DNA of 25,323 nucleotides from assembly GCA_900770075.1 (NCBI GenBank), contig CAAGIZ010000189.1, positions 1 to 25,323 on the forward strand, given 5' to 3'. The notes under the pieces are model-generated. The model had not been told where the DNA came from and searched no databases. It worked only from the letters and a program-made list of their open reading frames with translations. Within the stretch, counting starts at the first letter, position 1. Each line of letters starts with the position of its first letter. Shown here in pieces: positions 1-6,187 of this stretch. Made by a program: the position numbers and the translations under genes. This stretch comes from Spirochaetia bacterium (GTDB taxonomy: Bacteria; Spirochaetota; Spirochaetia; Treponematales; Treponemataceae).

Positions 1-30
1 GCTAGTGCTAGTGCTAGTGCTAGTGCTAGT
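1..30. repeat. Hexanucleotide tandem repeat coding (Thr-Ser)n
   Basis: Five exact copies of GCTAGT start the window. On the minus strand they read ACT AGC, i.e. Thr-Ser, in frame with the export gene, directly after FIEGAV. The aligned region of the paralog has KNPETSATVTD and no repeat. The array touches the window edge, so the true copy number is not visible. Copy changes would add or remove Thr-Ser pairs without shifting the frame. Confidence 0.9.
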
Positions 31-1071
31 GACTGCACCTTCGATGAAGAAGACAGGTTTAAGATCTTCGTAGTCGGCTACGACAATTTCATCGTAGCAT
101 AGCAGTGGAAAGTTGTCAATATATGACTGCTTGTTTAAATACAACTTTTCGCCCGAATCGTTATTACTGGCAAGAGAACGGTAAAGCTCGATTCTCGAAA
201 GGTCGGCAAGAGCTGTTACTCCGTTTCCGTAATAATCAATAAGTTCCTTTAAGTTTTCCCCTTCCAGAAGTTCGTAAATACCCGGACGTTCAACAGCACC
301 GCTTACAGAAACCTGCCGGTCGATTCTGTTTACAACGATTTTGTCCCCCGGACGCAGGTAAGGATCCTGAGACAAGTCCCCTTTTCTGTCTGCAAGGAAA
401 AGGTCATAAGTCTTTTCTTCCCCATTCTCCGAAATTATCTTTATGTTTCTGGAAGAAGAATAAGGGGTAAAACTTTCTTTTACAAAAGTGGAAAGGCGAG
501 TCAAAGCCCAGGCATTTTTCTGCACGGTTGTAATAACTTCCCCGGTTACAGTAACCCGGAATGTTGCAGGAGAAGTCAATACAAACTGAACTCCGCCCAT
601 AGGATAGTTTTTCTGAACGATTCCCGTAACGGTATTTTTTAATTCAAGATAGGTAAGCCCCTTGCAGTCGATTACACCCAGATTTGCTATGCGGATTTTA
701 TAAGTTGAATCCACAGGAATTGAATATGAAACGGGGGTACTTCCTGCCGCAAAGACAAGGGAATAGACATCGCCTGCAGTTACCGGATAGGAAGATTCAG
801 ACATGGCAAGCTGGGCGTCAGGAGTGTCGTTTGCCTGCTGACCGATTTTAGAATTGGAAACTGTTTTTATGGCAGAAGAATTTTCAAGAGTCTTTGTAAC
901 ATTGCGATTAGACTCTGTTTCGGTGCCATAAGTGCTGTTGTAGCCCGAAGAACTTGCCAGCATTTTTTTTATGCTGGTATCAGAAAGATAGGACTGTGCA
1001 GACAATAAGTTTGCACAAAATCCAGAGATTAAAAAAAATACGCCTGCCGTTTTGTAAAAATTTCTTTTCAT
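1..1071 (-). CDS. SLBB/Wza-like polysaccharide export protein, 3' end outside window
   Basis: Read from the reverse complement: an ATG at 1071 opens 357 codons with no stop before the window edge, so the C-terminus is missing. The N-terminus MKRNFYKTAGVFFLISGF.. followed by LLSAQ is a signal peptide. After a Ser/Thr/Asn-rich stretch comes a Poly_export (Wza-type) domain beginning YPVTAGD, then an SLBB-type module around VSVSGAVERPGIYELLEGENL. Proteins of this kind form the outer-membrane/periplasmic part of capsule or exopolysaccharide export. It is clearly paralogous to the plus-strand gene at 2757-4001 (shared VDSTYKIRIANLG, AWALTRLS/VWALTRLS, QDPYLRPGD). Its ATG lies one base after the Wzz-like stop, so the two are co-transcribed; a purine-rich GAAAAGAGAG precedes the ATG. 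The last visible residues are EGAV followed by five Thr-Ser pairs. Family call is firm; the polymer is unknown. Confidence 0.88.
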   Translation of the reverse strand, partial: MKRNFYKTAGVFFLISGFCANLLSAQSYLSDTSIKKMLASSSGYNSTYGTETESNRNVTKTLENSSAIKTVSNSKIGQQANDTPDAQLAMSESSYPVTAGDVYSLVFAAGSTPVSYSIPVDSTYKIRIANLGVIDCKGLTYLELKNTVTGIVQKNYPMGGVQFVLTSPATFRVTVTGEVITTVQKNAWALTRLSTFVKESFTPYSSSRNIKIISENGEEKTYDLFLADRKGDLSQDPYLRPGDKIVVNRIDRQVSVSGAVERPGIYELLEGENLKELIDYYGNGVTALADLSRIELYRSLASNNDSGEKLYLNKQSYIDNFPLLCYDEIVVADYEDLKPVFFIEGAVTSTSTSTSTS

Positions 1072-1072
1072 A

Positions 1073-2116
1073 TTAAACTCTCTTTTCTTCTTTTGTCTTT
1101 AGATTAAGTTTTTTCCGGGCTTCCGGATCATTTTTTATGTTCTGCCAGGCATTTAAGGCGAAGGCTGCAAAAACTGACATAAAGAATGCTGCAAAAGTTA
1201 TGATTATGCAAAGCTTTCCCCGGCTCGGTTTGCTCTTTAAATCTGGAATTTCCGGTCTTTCAAGAATCTGGAATACAGGCTGCTCGCTCTGCATCTTCAC
1301 CTTTAAAAGTTCATACTGGGTCTTTAACTGCTCGTAAACCTTCTGCTGGGCACTCAGTTCCATCTGAATCCGGGAGGTCTCAATAGAAACATTCGGAGCA
1401 CCCCAGACAGAAACTCCCTTGTTTACGGAAGCCCCCAGATTCTGAGCTTCTTTTTCCAGCTTTAAAATTTCCTTGTAAGTTGCTTCAATATTGGCTTCAA
1501 GATTTTTCTTTTCTATCCTGTTAGTATCCAGTCCCAGTTCATCAAATCGGTTCTGCATCCAGTCTACGGCAAAATTTACCACATCCCTTGCAAAAACCGG
1601 GTCAATGTCCGTAAAACCAATCGTAAATACGCTGCTTTCTTCGTCAAAGTCAGAGACGAGGGTCTTTTTCATGGCTTTTCTGGTATTTGCCAGTGGAGCC
1701 TTTTCAATTTTGTAACGCTCGGTAAGGTTAAATTTTTTGTTTACGGCATCCAGATACTCGTTGGAAGTGCTCAGATAAACGGCAAGGGCACTGCGGGAAG
1801 AACCGCCTCCACCAAGACTTACACCGGCAAGGCTTGCAAGAGAAGACATGGAACCCGATATTCCGCCAGAACCGCTTTCTTCCTTTATAAGCATGTGAGC
1901 CTTAGGAGTATAGGAATTTGGAAGGGGTGATTTTTCAGGTGGAAGCTTCAGCGATATAATAGAAAAAACAACGGCCGCAAACATCGCAAAACCGGTAACG
2001 GCAATAATCATAAACTTGTAATGCAGGAGAACTGCAATCAAATCCAAAAGCGAAATTTCATCGTCAGGATTATCTGTATTCTTTGAAATAAACTCTGTAT
2101 TCTGTGAATTTTCCAT
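1073..2116 (-). CDS. Wzz-like polysaccharide chain-length determinant / PCP protein
   Basis: The 347-residue protein has the polysaccharide co-polymerase layout: a short cytoplasmic N-terminus with DDEISLLDLIAVLLHYK leading into a first membrane helix (about residues 34-57), a long periplasmic part with coiled-coil-like stretches (EKKNLEANIEATYKEILKLEKEAQ and SAQQKVYEQLKTQYELLK), a Pro-rich PEIPDLKSKPSRGK and a second membrane helix near the end. Such proteins set polymer length and dock onto Wza-type export proteins, matching the adjacent export gene. There is no C-terminal tyrosine-kinase domain. An in-frame codon at 2167 would add 17 residues, but MENSQNTEF at 2116 is preferred because a good promoter ends just before it. 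No Shine-Dalgarno is visible. Which polymer is made cannot be told. Confidence 0.87.
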   Translation of the reverse strand: MENSQNTEFISKNTDNPDDEISLLDLIAVLLHYKFMIIAVTGFAMFAAVVFSIISLKLPPEKSPLPNSYTPKAHMLIKEESGSGGISGSMSSLASLAGVSLGGGGSSRSALAVYLSTSNEYLDAVNKKFNLTERYKIEKAPLANTRKAMKKTLVSDFDEESSVFTIGFTDIDPVFARDVVNFAVDWMQNRFDELGLDTNRIEKKNLEANIEATYKEILKLEKEAQNLGASVNKGVSVWGAPNVSIETSRIQMELSAQQKVYEQLKTQYELLKVKMQSEQPVFQILERPEIPDLKSKPSRGKLCIIITFAAFFMSVFAAFALNAWQNIKNDPEARKKLNLKTKEEKRV

Positions 2117-2122
2117 TTGGAT

Positions 2123-2151
2123 AGTATAAAAAAATACCCCTGTTAATTCAA
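2123..2151 (-). promoter_or_regulatory. Promoter of the wzz-like gene, possibly leaderless
   Basis: On the minus strand TTGAAT (2151-2146) and TATACT (2128-2123) are separated by exactly 17 bp, close to sigma-70 consensus. Only six bases lie between the -10 box and the ATG at 2116, so transcription would begin at or next to the start codon. Confidence 0.65.
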
Positions 2152-2157
2152 GTAATT

Positions 2158-2185
2158 GGCAGTCCAACTGCGAGTTGGAACTGCC
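2158..2185. other. Stem-loop between XRE gene and wzz promoter
   Basis: GGCAGTCCAACT, loop GCG, AGTTGG, one bulged A, then ACTGCC form a 12-bp stem with one bulge. It lies just past the XRE stop and directly beside the -35 box of the wzz promoter. There is no U-tract on the transcribed (minus) side, so it may be a weak terminator or a protein-binding inverted repeat. Confidence 0.5.
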
Positions 2186-2208
2186 CCAGTTTCAACTGCA
2201 AAGCAAAA

Positions 2209-2652
2209 TCAGCCGGCATCACTGCCGCAACTGCTGACAGAAACTCCGGCATCTTCCAGATTATCTGCAAGGTGAACAATCATGTTTTCGATGGGTTGCT
2301 TCATCTTGAGGGGGATTTTTTCCAGGCTGTCTATAAGTTTCCGATGTTTGCGGTAAAATTCAAAATAATGGCTTTCAGTCGTTGAGTCTTCAATGCAACC
2401 GAATTTTTCAGTTCTTGATTTGTTTTTTCCGCTGCCAGCAGGCCTTATTTCCAAATCAGCTTCGTCAATCAAATACTCAAGGGGAACTTCCAGAACTTTT
2501 GAAATTTTTATTGCCGTATCAACCCGCGGCATGCTTTGACGTTCAATACCAAGCCCGATACCTTGATATGCAATCTTTGCCCGAAAAGCCAGCTCCTTGC
2601 GGGAAATTCCTCTGTAGTCAAGCTCCTTTTCAACATTCTGCCAGAAACTCAT
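2209..2652 (-). CDS. XRE-family helix-turn-helix transcriptional regulator
   Basis: A 147-residue protein whose first 65 residues form a Cro/CI-type helix-turn-helix: VEKELDYRGISRKELAFRAKIAYQGIGLGIERQSMPRVDTAIKISKVLEVPLEYLI. The C-terminal half (about 70-147) is hydrophilic, contains YRKHRKLIDSLEKIPLKMKQPIENMIVHL, and is likely a dimerisation or regulatory region of no recognised family. The gene is divergent from the export gene at 2757 and lies upstream of the wzz-like gene. The gap between the divergent genes carries two ACTACT-N2-AGTAGT palindromes placed at both promoters, making it the likely regulator of itself and of the second export gene. No Shine-Dalgarno precedes the ATG; TAAAAT sits five bases before it. 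DNA-binding call strong; the target assignment is inference from position. Confidence 0.88.
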   Translation of the reverse strand: MSFWQNVEKELDYRGISRKELAFRAKIAYQGIGLGIERQSMPRVDTAIKISKVLEVPLEYLIDEADLEIRPAGSGKNKSRTEKFGCIEDSTTESHYFEFYRKHRKLIDSLEKIPLKMKQPIENMIVHLADNLEDAGVSVSSCGSDAG

Positions 2653-2657
2653 TCCGC

Positions 2658-2663
2658 ATTTTA
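2658..2663 (-). promoter_or_regulatory. -10 box of the XRE gene, possibly leaderless
   Basis: TAAAAT on the minus strand, five bases before the ATG at 2652. No good -35 hexamer was found 16-19 bp upstream. Operator 1 begins at the edge of this box, a position suited to autorepression. Confidence 0.4.
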
Positions 2664-2676
2664 CTACTTTAGTAGT
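2663..2676. promoter_or_regulatory. Operator 1, palindrome ACTACT-TT-AGTAGT
   Basis: Perfect 6-bp arms with a 2-bp centre. It is identical in arms and spacing to operator 2, with centres 49 bp apart. It touches the -10 box of the XRE gene and lies about 40-53 bp upstream of the predicted start of the divergent transcript. Confidence 0.7.
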
Positions 2677-2679
2677 TTT

Positions 2680-2709
2680 TTGGAGTTGAATTTCTACTTT
2701 TGATATACT
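2680..2709 (+). promoter_or_regulatory. Extended -10 promoter of the plus-strand export gene
   Basis: TGA precedes TATACT (2704-2709), giving an extended -10 (TGnTATACT). A TTGGAG hexamer (2680-2685) lies 18 bp upstream. Predicted start near 2716, inside operator 2; the untranslated leader would be about 40 nt and include the G tract. Confidence 0.6.
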
Positions 2710-2711
2710 AA

Positions 2712-2725
2712 ACTACTGGAGTAGT
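2712..2725. promoter_or_regulatory. Operator 2, palindrome ACTACT-GG-AGTAGT
   Basis: Second copy of the arm pair ACTACT/AGTAGT with a 2-bp centre. It begins three bases after the -10 box and covers the expected transcription start, so a bound repressor would block initiation. Confidence 0.7.
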
Positions 2726-2737
2726 ATTTTTGAGGCC

Positions 2738-2747
2738 GGGGGGGGGG
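2738..2747 (+). repeat. Poly(G)10 tract in the leader of the export gene
   Basis: Ten consecutive G between the predicted transcription start and the TTG start at 2757, ending nine bases before that codon. It is the only sequence able to act as Shine-Dalgarno. Homopolymeric G runs of this length slip during replication; in Treponema pallidum, poly-G tracts near tpr promoters are known to tune expression. Confidence 0.8.
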
Positions 2748-2756
2748 TAGATTCCG

Positions 2757-4001
2757 TTGCTTCACTTGCAGAAACAGTTTTTTGTTGCCGTAGTTTTGAT
2801 TTTTTGTTCAGTTTTTTGCTTTGGACAGACACAGATTGCAGATTCAGCAGGAGCGTCAGAAAACGTAAAGGAAGAAAAATCACTTTTTCAGGCAAATGCG
2901 CAGCTTGCCATGTCCAGTGCAGAGTACAAGGTTACCGCCGGCGATACCTATGCCCTGTCTTTCTATTCAAACGGAACTTCTGTTTCTTACACAATCACTG
3001 TAGATTCCACCTACAAAATCAGGATTGCAAACCTTGGCTCCCTGAACTGTGCCGGGCTTTCCTTTATTCAGCTTAAACAGAACATCGAAACCCTGGTTAT
3101 GAACAACTACCCTCTCAGCGTCGTAACTTTTGTAATGCTTCAGCCAAGTATTTTTAAGGTAGTGATAAAAGGAGAAGTCGGCTCCGCAAGGGAAAAAAAC
3201 GTCTGGGCACTGACAAGGCTTTCAGAAATCGTGGATTCGGCAGACCTTACACCCTATTCTTCTAAAAGAAATATAAAAATAACCGACCGCAGCGGAAAGT
3301 CAAAAACCTGCGACCTGTTCAAGGCAAAGCGGAACGGAGATTTTTCTCAGGATCCGTATCTCCGCCCCGGCGACACCATAGAATTTTTCCGTCTTGACCG
3401 TACGGTTTCCATATCAGGAGCAGTGGAACGAGAAGGCACCTACGAACTTTTACCGGGAGAAAACCTCAGCGACCTTATAAATACCTATGCCCACGGCACT
3501 ACAAAGACAGCCAACCTGTCAAAAATCCAGCTTATCCGCATAAGCGATGATGATGCAAAAATCAGGAAAATTTCCTATCTGGACAAAAGTCAGGTACAAA
3601 AAAACTATGTGCTCAACGACAAGGATTCCGTCTATATCCCGGACTGGAACGAAGAACAGCCGTTTATAGAATTGAAGGGCGTAATCAAAAACCCGGAAAC
3701 CTCTGCCACAGTTACCGATGCCTACAACGCTGCTTCTTACAATATATATAGAACAAAAATTCACTTTTTTGAAGACGAAAACTGGGCTTCCCTAATACGC
3801 CGTATCCGCGGAATGTTTACCCTGTTTTCAGACCTGGAAAATGCCTACATTCAGCGGGGCAACGAAACCATTGTTATCGAAGCGCAAAAAGCTGTGGACG
3901 ATTTTTTGTATGAAAGTCCTTATCTGGTACAAAAAGGCGACGAGCTTATAATTCCCTACAAGCAGACATTCAGGGAAGACGCTGCGGGACTTGATTTTTA
4001 G
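2757..4001 (+). CDS. SLBB/Wza-like polysaccharide export protein
   Basis: The 414-residue protein begins at TTG (MLHLQKQFF..) with a hydrophobic signal peptide ending near CFGQTQ. A Poly_export domain opens at YKVTAGDTYALSF (about residues 57-69) and includes VDSTYKIRIANLGSLNC. An SLBB-like segment follows at VSISGAVEREGTYELLPGENL, then a C-terminal region with another short beta-rich unit (FIELKGVIKNPE). It should act in outer-membrane passage of a polysaccharide. No ATG or GTG fits upstream: an in-frame TAG lies at 2748-2750, so TTG 2757 is the first usable start, with the poly-G run as the only ribosome-binding candidate. It is a paralog of the partial gene at 1-1071, transcribed away from it, and stands alone before a hairpin. 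Expression is probably controlled by the adjacent XRE protein and perhaps by G-tract length. Confidence 0.87.
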   Translation: MLHLQKQFFVAVVLIFCSVFCFGQTQIADSAGASENVKEEKSLFQANAQLAMSSAEYKVTAGDTYALSFYSNGTSVSYTITVDSTYKIRIANLGSLNCAGLSFIQLKQNIETLVMNNYPLSVVTFVMLQPSIFKVVIKGEVGSAREKNVWALTRLSEIVDSADLTPYSSKRNIKITDRSGKSKTCDLFKAKRNGDFSQDPYLRPGDTIEFFRLDRTVSISGAVEREGTYELLPGENLSDLINTYAHGTTKTANLSKIQLIRISDDDAKIRKISYLDKSQVQKNYVLNDKDSVYIPDWNEEQPFIELKGVIKNPETSATVTDAYNAASYNIYRTKIHFFEDENWASLIRRIRGMFTLFSDLENAYIQRGNETIVIEAQKAVDDFLYESPYLVQKGDELIIPYKQTFREDAAGLDF

Positions 4002-4080
4002 ATTTTACGGTGGTTTTGCGAGGACGCGCAATCCTTTGTTGCACAAGGGATTGGAGAGGCGGCGGAGCCGTTCGGGAATA

Positions 4081-4114
4081 AGAGAGGGCTGTCCGCTTTT
4101 GGACAGCCCTCTCT
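4081..4114. terminator. Strong hairpin between convergent genes
   Basis: AGAGAGGGCTGTCC and its exact complement GGACAGCCCTCTCT flank a 6-nt loop GCTTTT: a perfect 14-bp stem. It lies between the ends of two convergent transcripts, the usual place for a bidirectional terminator, but neither side has a clear T-run, so it may instead belong to a repeated intergenic element. Confidence 0.55.
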
Positions 4115-4155
4115 TGTTGCCGAATGGAGCGAAAGCGGAACCTCGGAAAGCCCGG

Positions 4156-4174
4156 TCTGCCGCTTTGCGGCAGA
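4156..4174. terminator. Small hairpin just past livK
   Basis: TCTGCCGC, loop TTT, GCGGCAGA: a perfect 8-bp stem starting seven bases beyond the livK stop (on the minus strand). No T-run follows, so termination is uncertain. Confidence 0.4.
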
Positions 4175-4180
4175 TGTGCC

Positions 4181-5434
4181 CTATTTTAAAGGTGCCGGAT
4201 ACTGAACGTCGGCGGCGGCGGATTCAAAAGGCCATACTGTTGCCCACTGTCCGTCCTGTATCTGTGCTATGGCTACTGTGGCTGGAATGTTATTGTGATG
4301 ATGCTTTACTCCGTTGATTACTTCGTCGCCAAACTGGATTTCGTTGTATGGCAAGATGAGTTTAGGACCGTTAGGGAACTGTCCCACGATGTGCATGTTT
4401 GCAAGGGCATCCCGCACTTTTGTTCCGTCGGTTGTGCCTGCCTGTTCAAAGGCTGTTTTTAATACCCAGATTGCGGTAAAGGATTCGGCTGAGTGTCCGT
4501 TCATGTCCACTCCGTATTTTGCCTTAAACTTTGCGTTAATCTCCGAGCCTTTAGGGAAGTCGGCAGAAAATTCCACCACTGATGCGATGCCGTTGGAAAT
4601 TCCGGGTGTTGCCGGTACGAATGAAGGGTCTGCAAAACCGTTTGCCTTTGCAACTATGACCGGAGGATGTGCGTTTTGTTCTTTGAGGGTTTTTGTAAAG
4701 AGGATTGCGTCGGCTATGTAGGATTCGCAGAGGACTGCATCCGGCTTTGCATTGCGGATTTTGAGCACTTCGGAGGTTAAATCCGTGGTTCCGCTGGAAT
4801 ATTGGACTTCGGCAATGATGTTAAACCCATATTTAGGAGCCAGTATTCTTGAACAGCGAATCAGTTCCTGCCCGATATTTGAATTATCTGCAAAAATCGC
4901 TATGTTCTTCATGGGAACGCCTTTTTTGTCTTCCAGGTCTTTCAGGTACATATACTGGTCTTCAACGTAGTCTGTGTTTGTGGGGCACAGGCGGAAAAAG
5001 TATTCAAGCCCCTGGCTGGAAAGATTATCGACGGTTGAGATGGCTGTAAGTGCCGGGATTTTGTACTGTTCGCAGACCTGGGCGACTATTGCGGTTATTG
5101 TGGACTGGTGGCAGCCCAAAATTGCGTGTACCTTATCCTGAGTTACAAGGCGTTCGGCAACGGAGCGGCCGACTTTAGGGTCTCCTTGGGTGTCGCCACG
5201 GACTATTTCTATCCTCTGACCGTTTACTCCACCGTGCTCGTTAATCATTTCCACTGCAAAATCCACGCCACGCATGATATTGTTGCCGATGGCTGCCTTG
5301 TCGCCGGAGAGAGCGTACATTGCACCGATTTTTATGGTCTGGGTACTGTCCATAGGCTTTTTTTTGCAGCCGGAAACAACCAGTGCTGCTGCACAAACCG
5401 CCGCTCCTAAAAGAAGTCTAAAACTTTTTTTCAT
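4181..5434 (-). CDS. livK: Branched-chain amino-acid-type ABC transporter, substrate-binding lipoprotein
   Basis: The 417-residue protein has a lipoprotein signal peptide MKKSFRLLLGAAVCAAALVV with SGC (Cys23) and a Lys-rich start of the mature chain. The rest is a type I periplasmic-binding fold (Peripla_BP_6/LivJ-K): IKIGAMYALSGDKAAIGNNIMRG near the N-terminus, INEHGGVNGQRIEIV and the phosphate-loop-like LGCHQSTITAIVAQV. It should capture an amino acid or amide outside the inner membrane and deliver it to the LivHM channel. It is the last gene of the liv operon, 42 bp after livF, with a strong AAGGAGGA Shine-Dalgarno of its own, as expected for a subunit made in excess. Substrate cannot be told from sequence; members of this family also bind urea, short amides or aromatics. 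Confidence 0.92.
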   Translation of the reverse strand: MKKSFRLLLGAAVCAAALVVSGCKKKPMDSTQTIKIGAMYALSGDKAAIGNNIMRGVDFAVEMINEHGGVNGQRIEIVRGDTQGDPKVGRSVAERLVTQDKVHAILGCHQSTITAIVAQVCEQYKIPALTAISTVDNLSSQGLEYFFRLCPTNTDYVEDQYMYLKDLEDKKGVPMKNIAIFADNSNIGQELIRCSRILAPKYGFNIIAEVQYSSGTTDLTSEVLKIRNAKPDAVLCESYIADAILFTKTLKEQNAHPPVIVAKANGFADPSFVPATPGISNGIASVVEFSADFPKGSEINAKFKAKYGVDMNGHSAESFTAIWVLKTAFEQAGTTDGTKVRDALANMHIVGQFPNGPKLILPYNEIQFGDEVINGVKHHHNNIPATVAIAQIQDGQWATVWPFESAAADVQYPAPLK

Positions 5435-5476
5435 AAAAAATCCTCCTTCAAATCGTGCATTAAATTAAATAGCGGA

Positions 5477-6184
5477 TTAAATGCCCAGATAGGCTTTTTT
5501 TACATGCTCATTTTCCTTCAGTTCTTCTGCTTTTTTTTGAAGAACTACCCGGCCGTTTTCGATTACATAGCCATAGTCGGAAACGGCAAGTGCCTTGTTT
5601 ACGTCCTGTTCAACCAAAAGCACCCCGATGTTCCTTTCTCTTGCAAGGTTTACGGCTATTTTTAAAATGTCATCCACGATTTTTGGTGCCAGCCCCAGCG
5701 AAGGCTCGTCCAAAATCAAAAGTTTGGGCTGCCCTACCAGTGCCCTTGCCACTGCCAGCATCTGTTGTTCCCCGCCGGAAAGCGTACCGGCAATCTGCCT
5801 GCGCCGCTCCTTTAAAGCAGGAAAAACGTAATAGACAAATTCTTCTGTTTCGGCAAACCTGTTTTTTGCTTCCCTGTCGTAGGCGCCAAGCTCCAGATTT
5901 TCGCGAACCGTCATTCCGGAAAAAAGCTGCCTGCCTTCGGGAACCTGAATTATTCCCTGCTCTAGAATGAACCGGCTTGAACGGTCAGCAAGTTCTTCGC
6001 CGTTAAAGACAACGGAACCGCCGGTTGCCTGTATCATTCCCGTAATTGTGCGGACTGTCGTGGTTTTACCAGCACCGTTTGACCCCAGAACTGCAACAAC
6101 CTGACCGTCCTTTACTTCAAGGGAAACATTCCACAAAACCTGAACATTTCCGTAACCGGCACAAAGATTTTGAACTTTAAGCAT
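5477..6184 (-). CDS. livF: Branched-chain amino-acid-type ABC transporter ATPase LivF
   Basis: The 235-residue ATPase has Walker A GSNGAGKT (34-41), Q-loop region, signature LSGGEQQ (135-141), Walker B LLILDEPS (156-162) and an H-switch replaced by Gln in LLVEQDVNKAL (VEQD is usual for LivF). The length is normal for LivF, which lacks the C-terminal extension of LivG. It pairs with LivG to power amino-acid uptake. It begins three bases after the livG stop and has an AAGGAAA ribosome site. Confidence 0.95.
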   Translation of the reverse strand: MLKVQNLCAGYGNVQVLWNVSLEVKDGQVVAVLGSNGAGKTTTVRTITGMIQATGGSVVFNGEELADRSSRFILEQGIIQVPEGRQLFSGMTVRENLELGAYDREAKNRFAETEEFVYYVFPALKERRRQIAGTLSGGEQQMLAVARALVGQPKLLILDEPSLGLAPKIVDDILKIAVNLARERNIGVLLVEQDVNKALAVSDYGYVIENGRVVLQKKAEELKENEHVKKAYLGI

Positions 6185-6187
6185 AGG

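Larger units (their letters stand above)
4002..4180. other. Convergent gap with repeat-like GC-rich sequence
   Basis: GC-rich sequence between the converging export gene and livK. It contains the phrase GGATTGGAGAGGCGGCGGAG (4049-4068), resembling the minus-strand reading of the island before the cardiolipin synthase gene (GATTGGAAGGGGCGCAAAGC), and two hairpins listed separately. No convincing coding content. Confidence 0.5.

Noticed and set aside
1..30. Repeat at the left edge as CRISPR or telomere-like DNA
   Set aside because: The unit is only six bases, has no spacers and continues the reading frame of the export gene as Thr-Ser.
2730..2757. Translational phase switch by reading through the poly-G tract from TTG 2730
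   Set aside because: With ten G the frame reaches TAG at 2748. Lengths of 10+3n keep this stop, and other lengths do not join the export gene frame, so no length gives a longer in-frame product.
2713..2895. Minus-strand 60-codon frame spanning the G tract
   Set aside because: It is antisense to the signal peptide region of the export gene and has no supporting start signal.
4081..4114. Textbook Rho-independent terminator
   Set aside because: The 14-bp stem is perfect but no T-run follows on either strand, so it is reported only as a hairpin with uncertain terminator function.
3991..4317. Plus-strand frame across the convergent gap
   Set aside because: It runs through two perfect hairpins and into antisense livK; the product is Arg-rich and matches no family I know.
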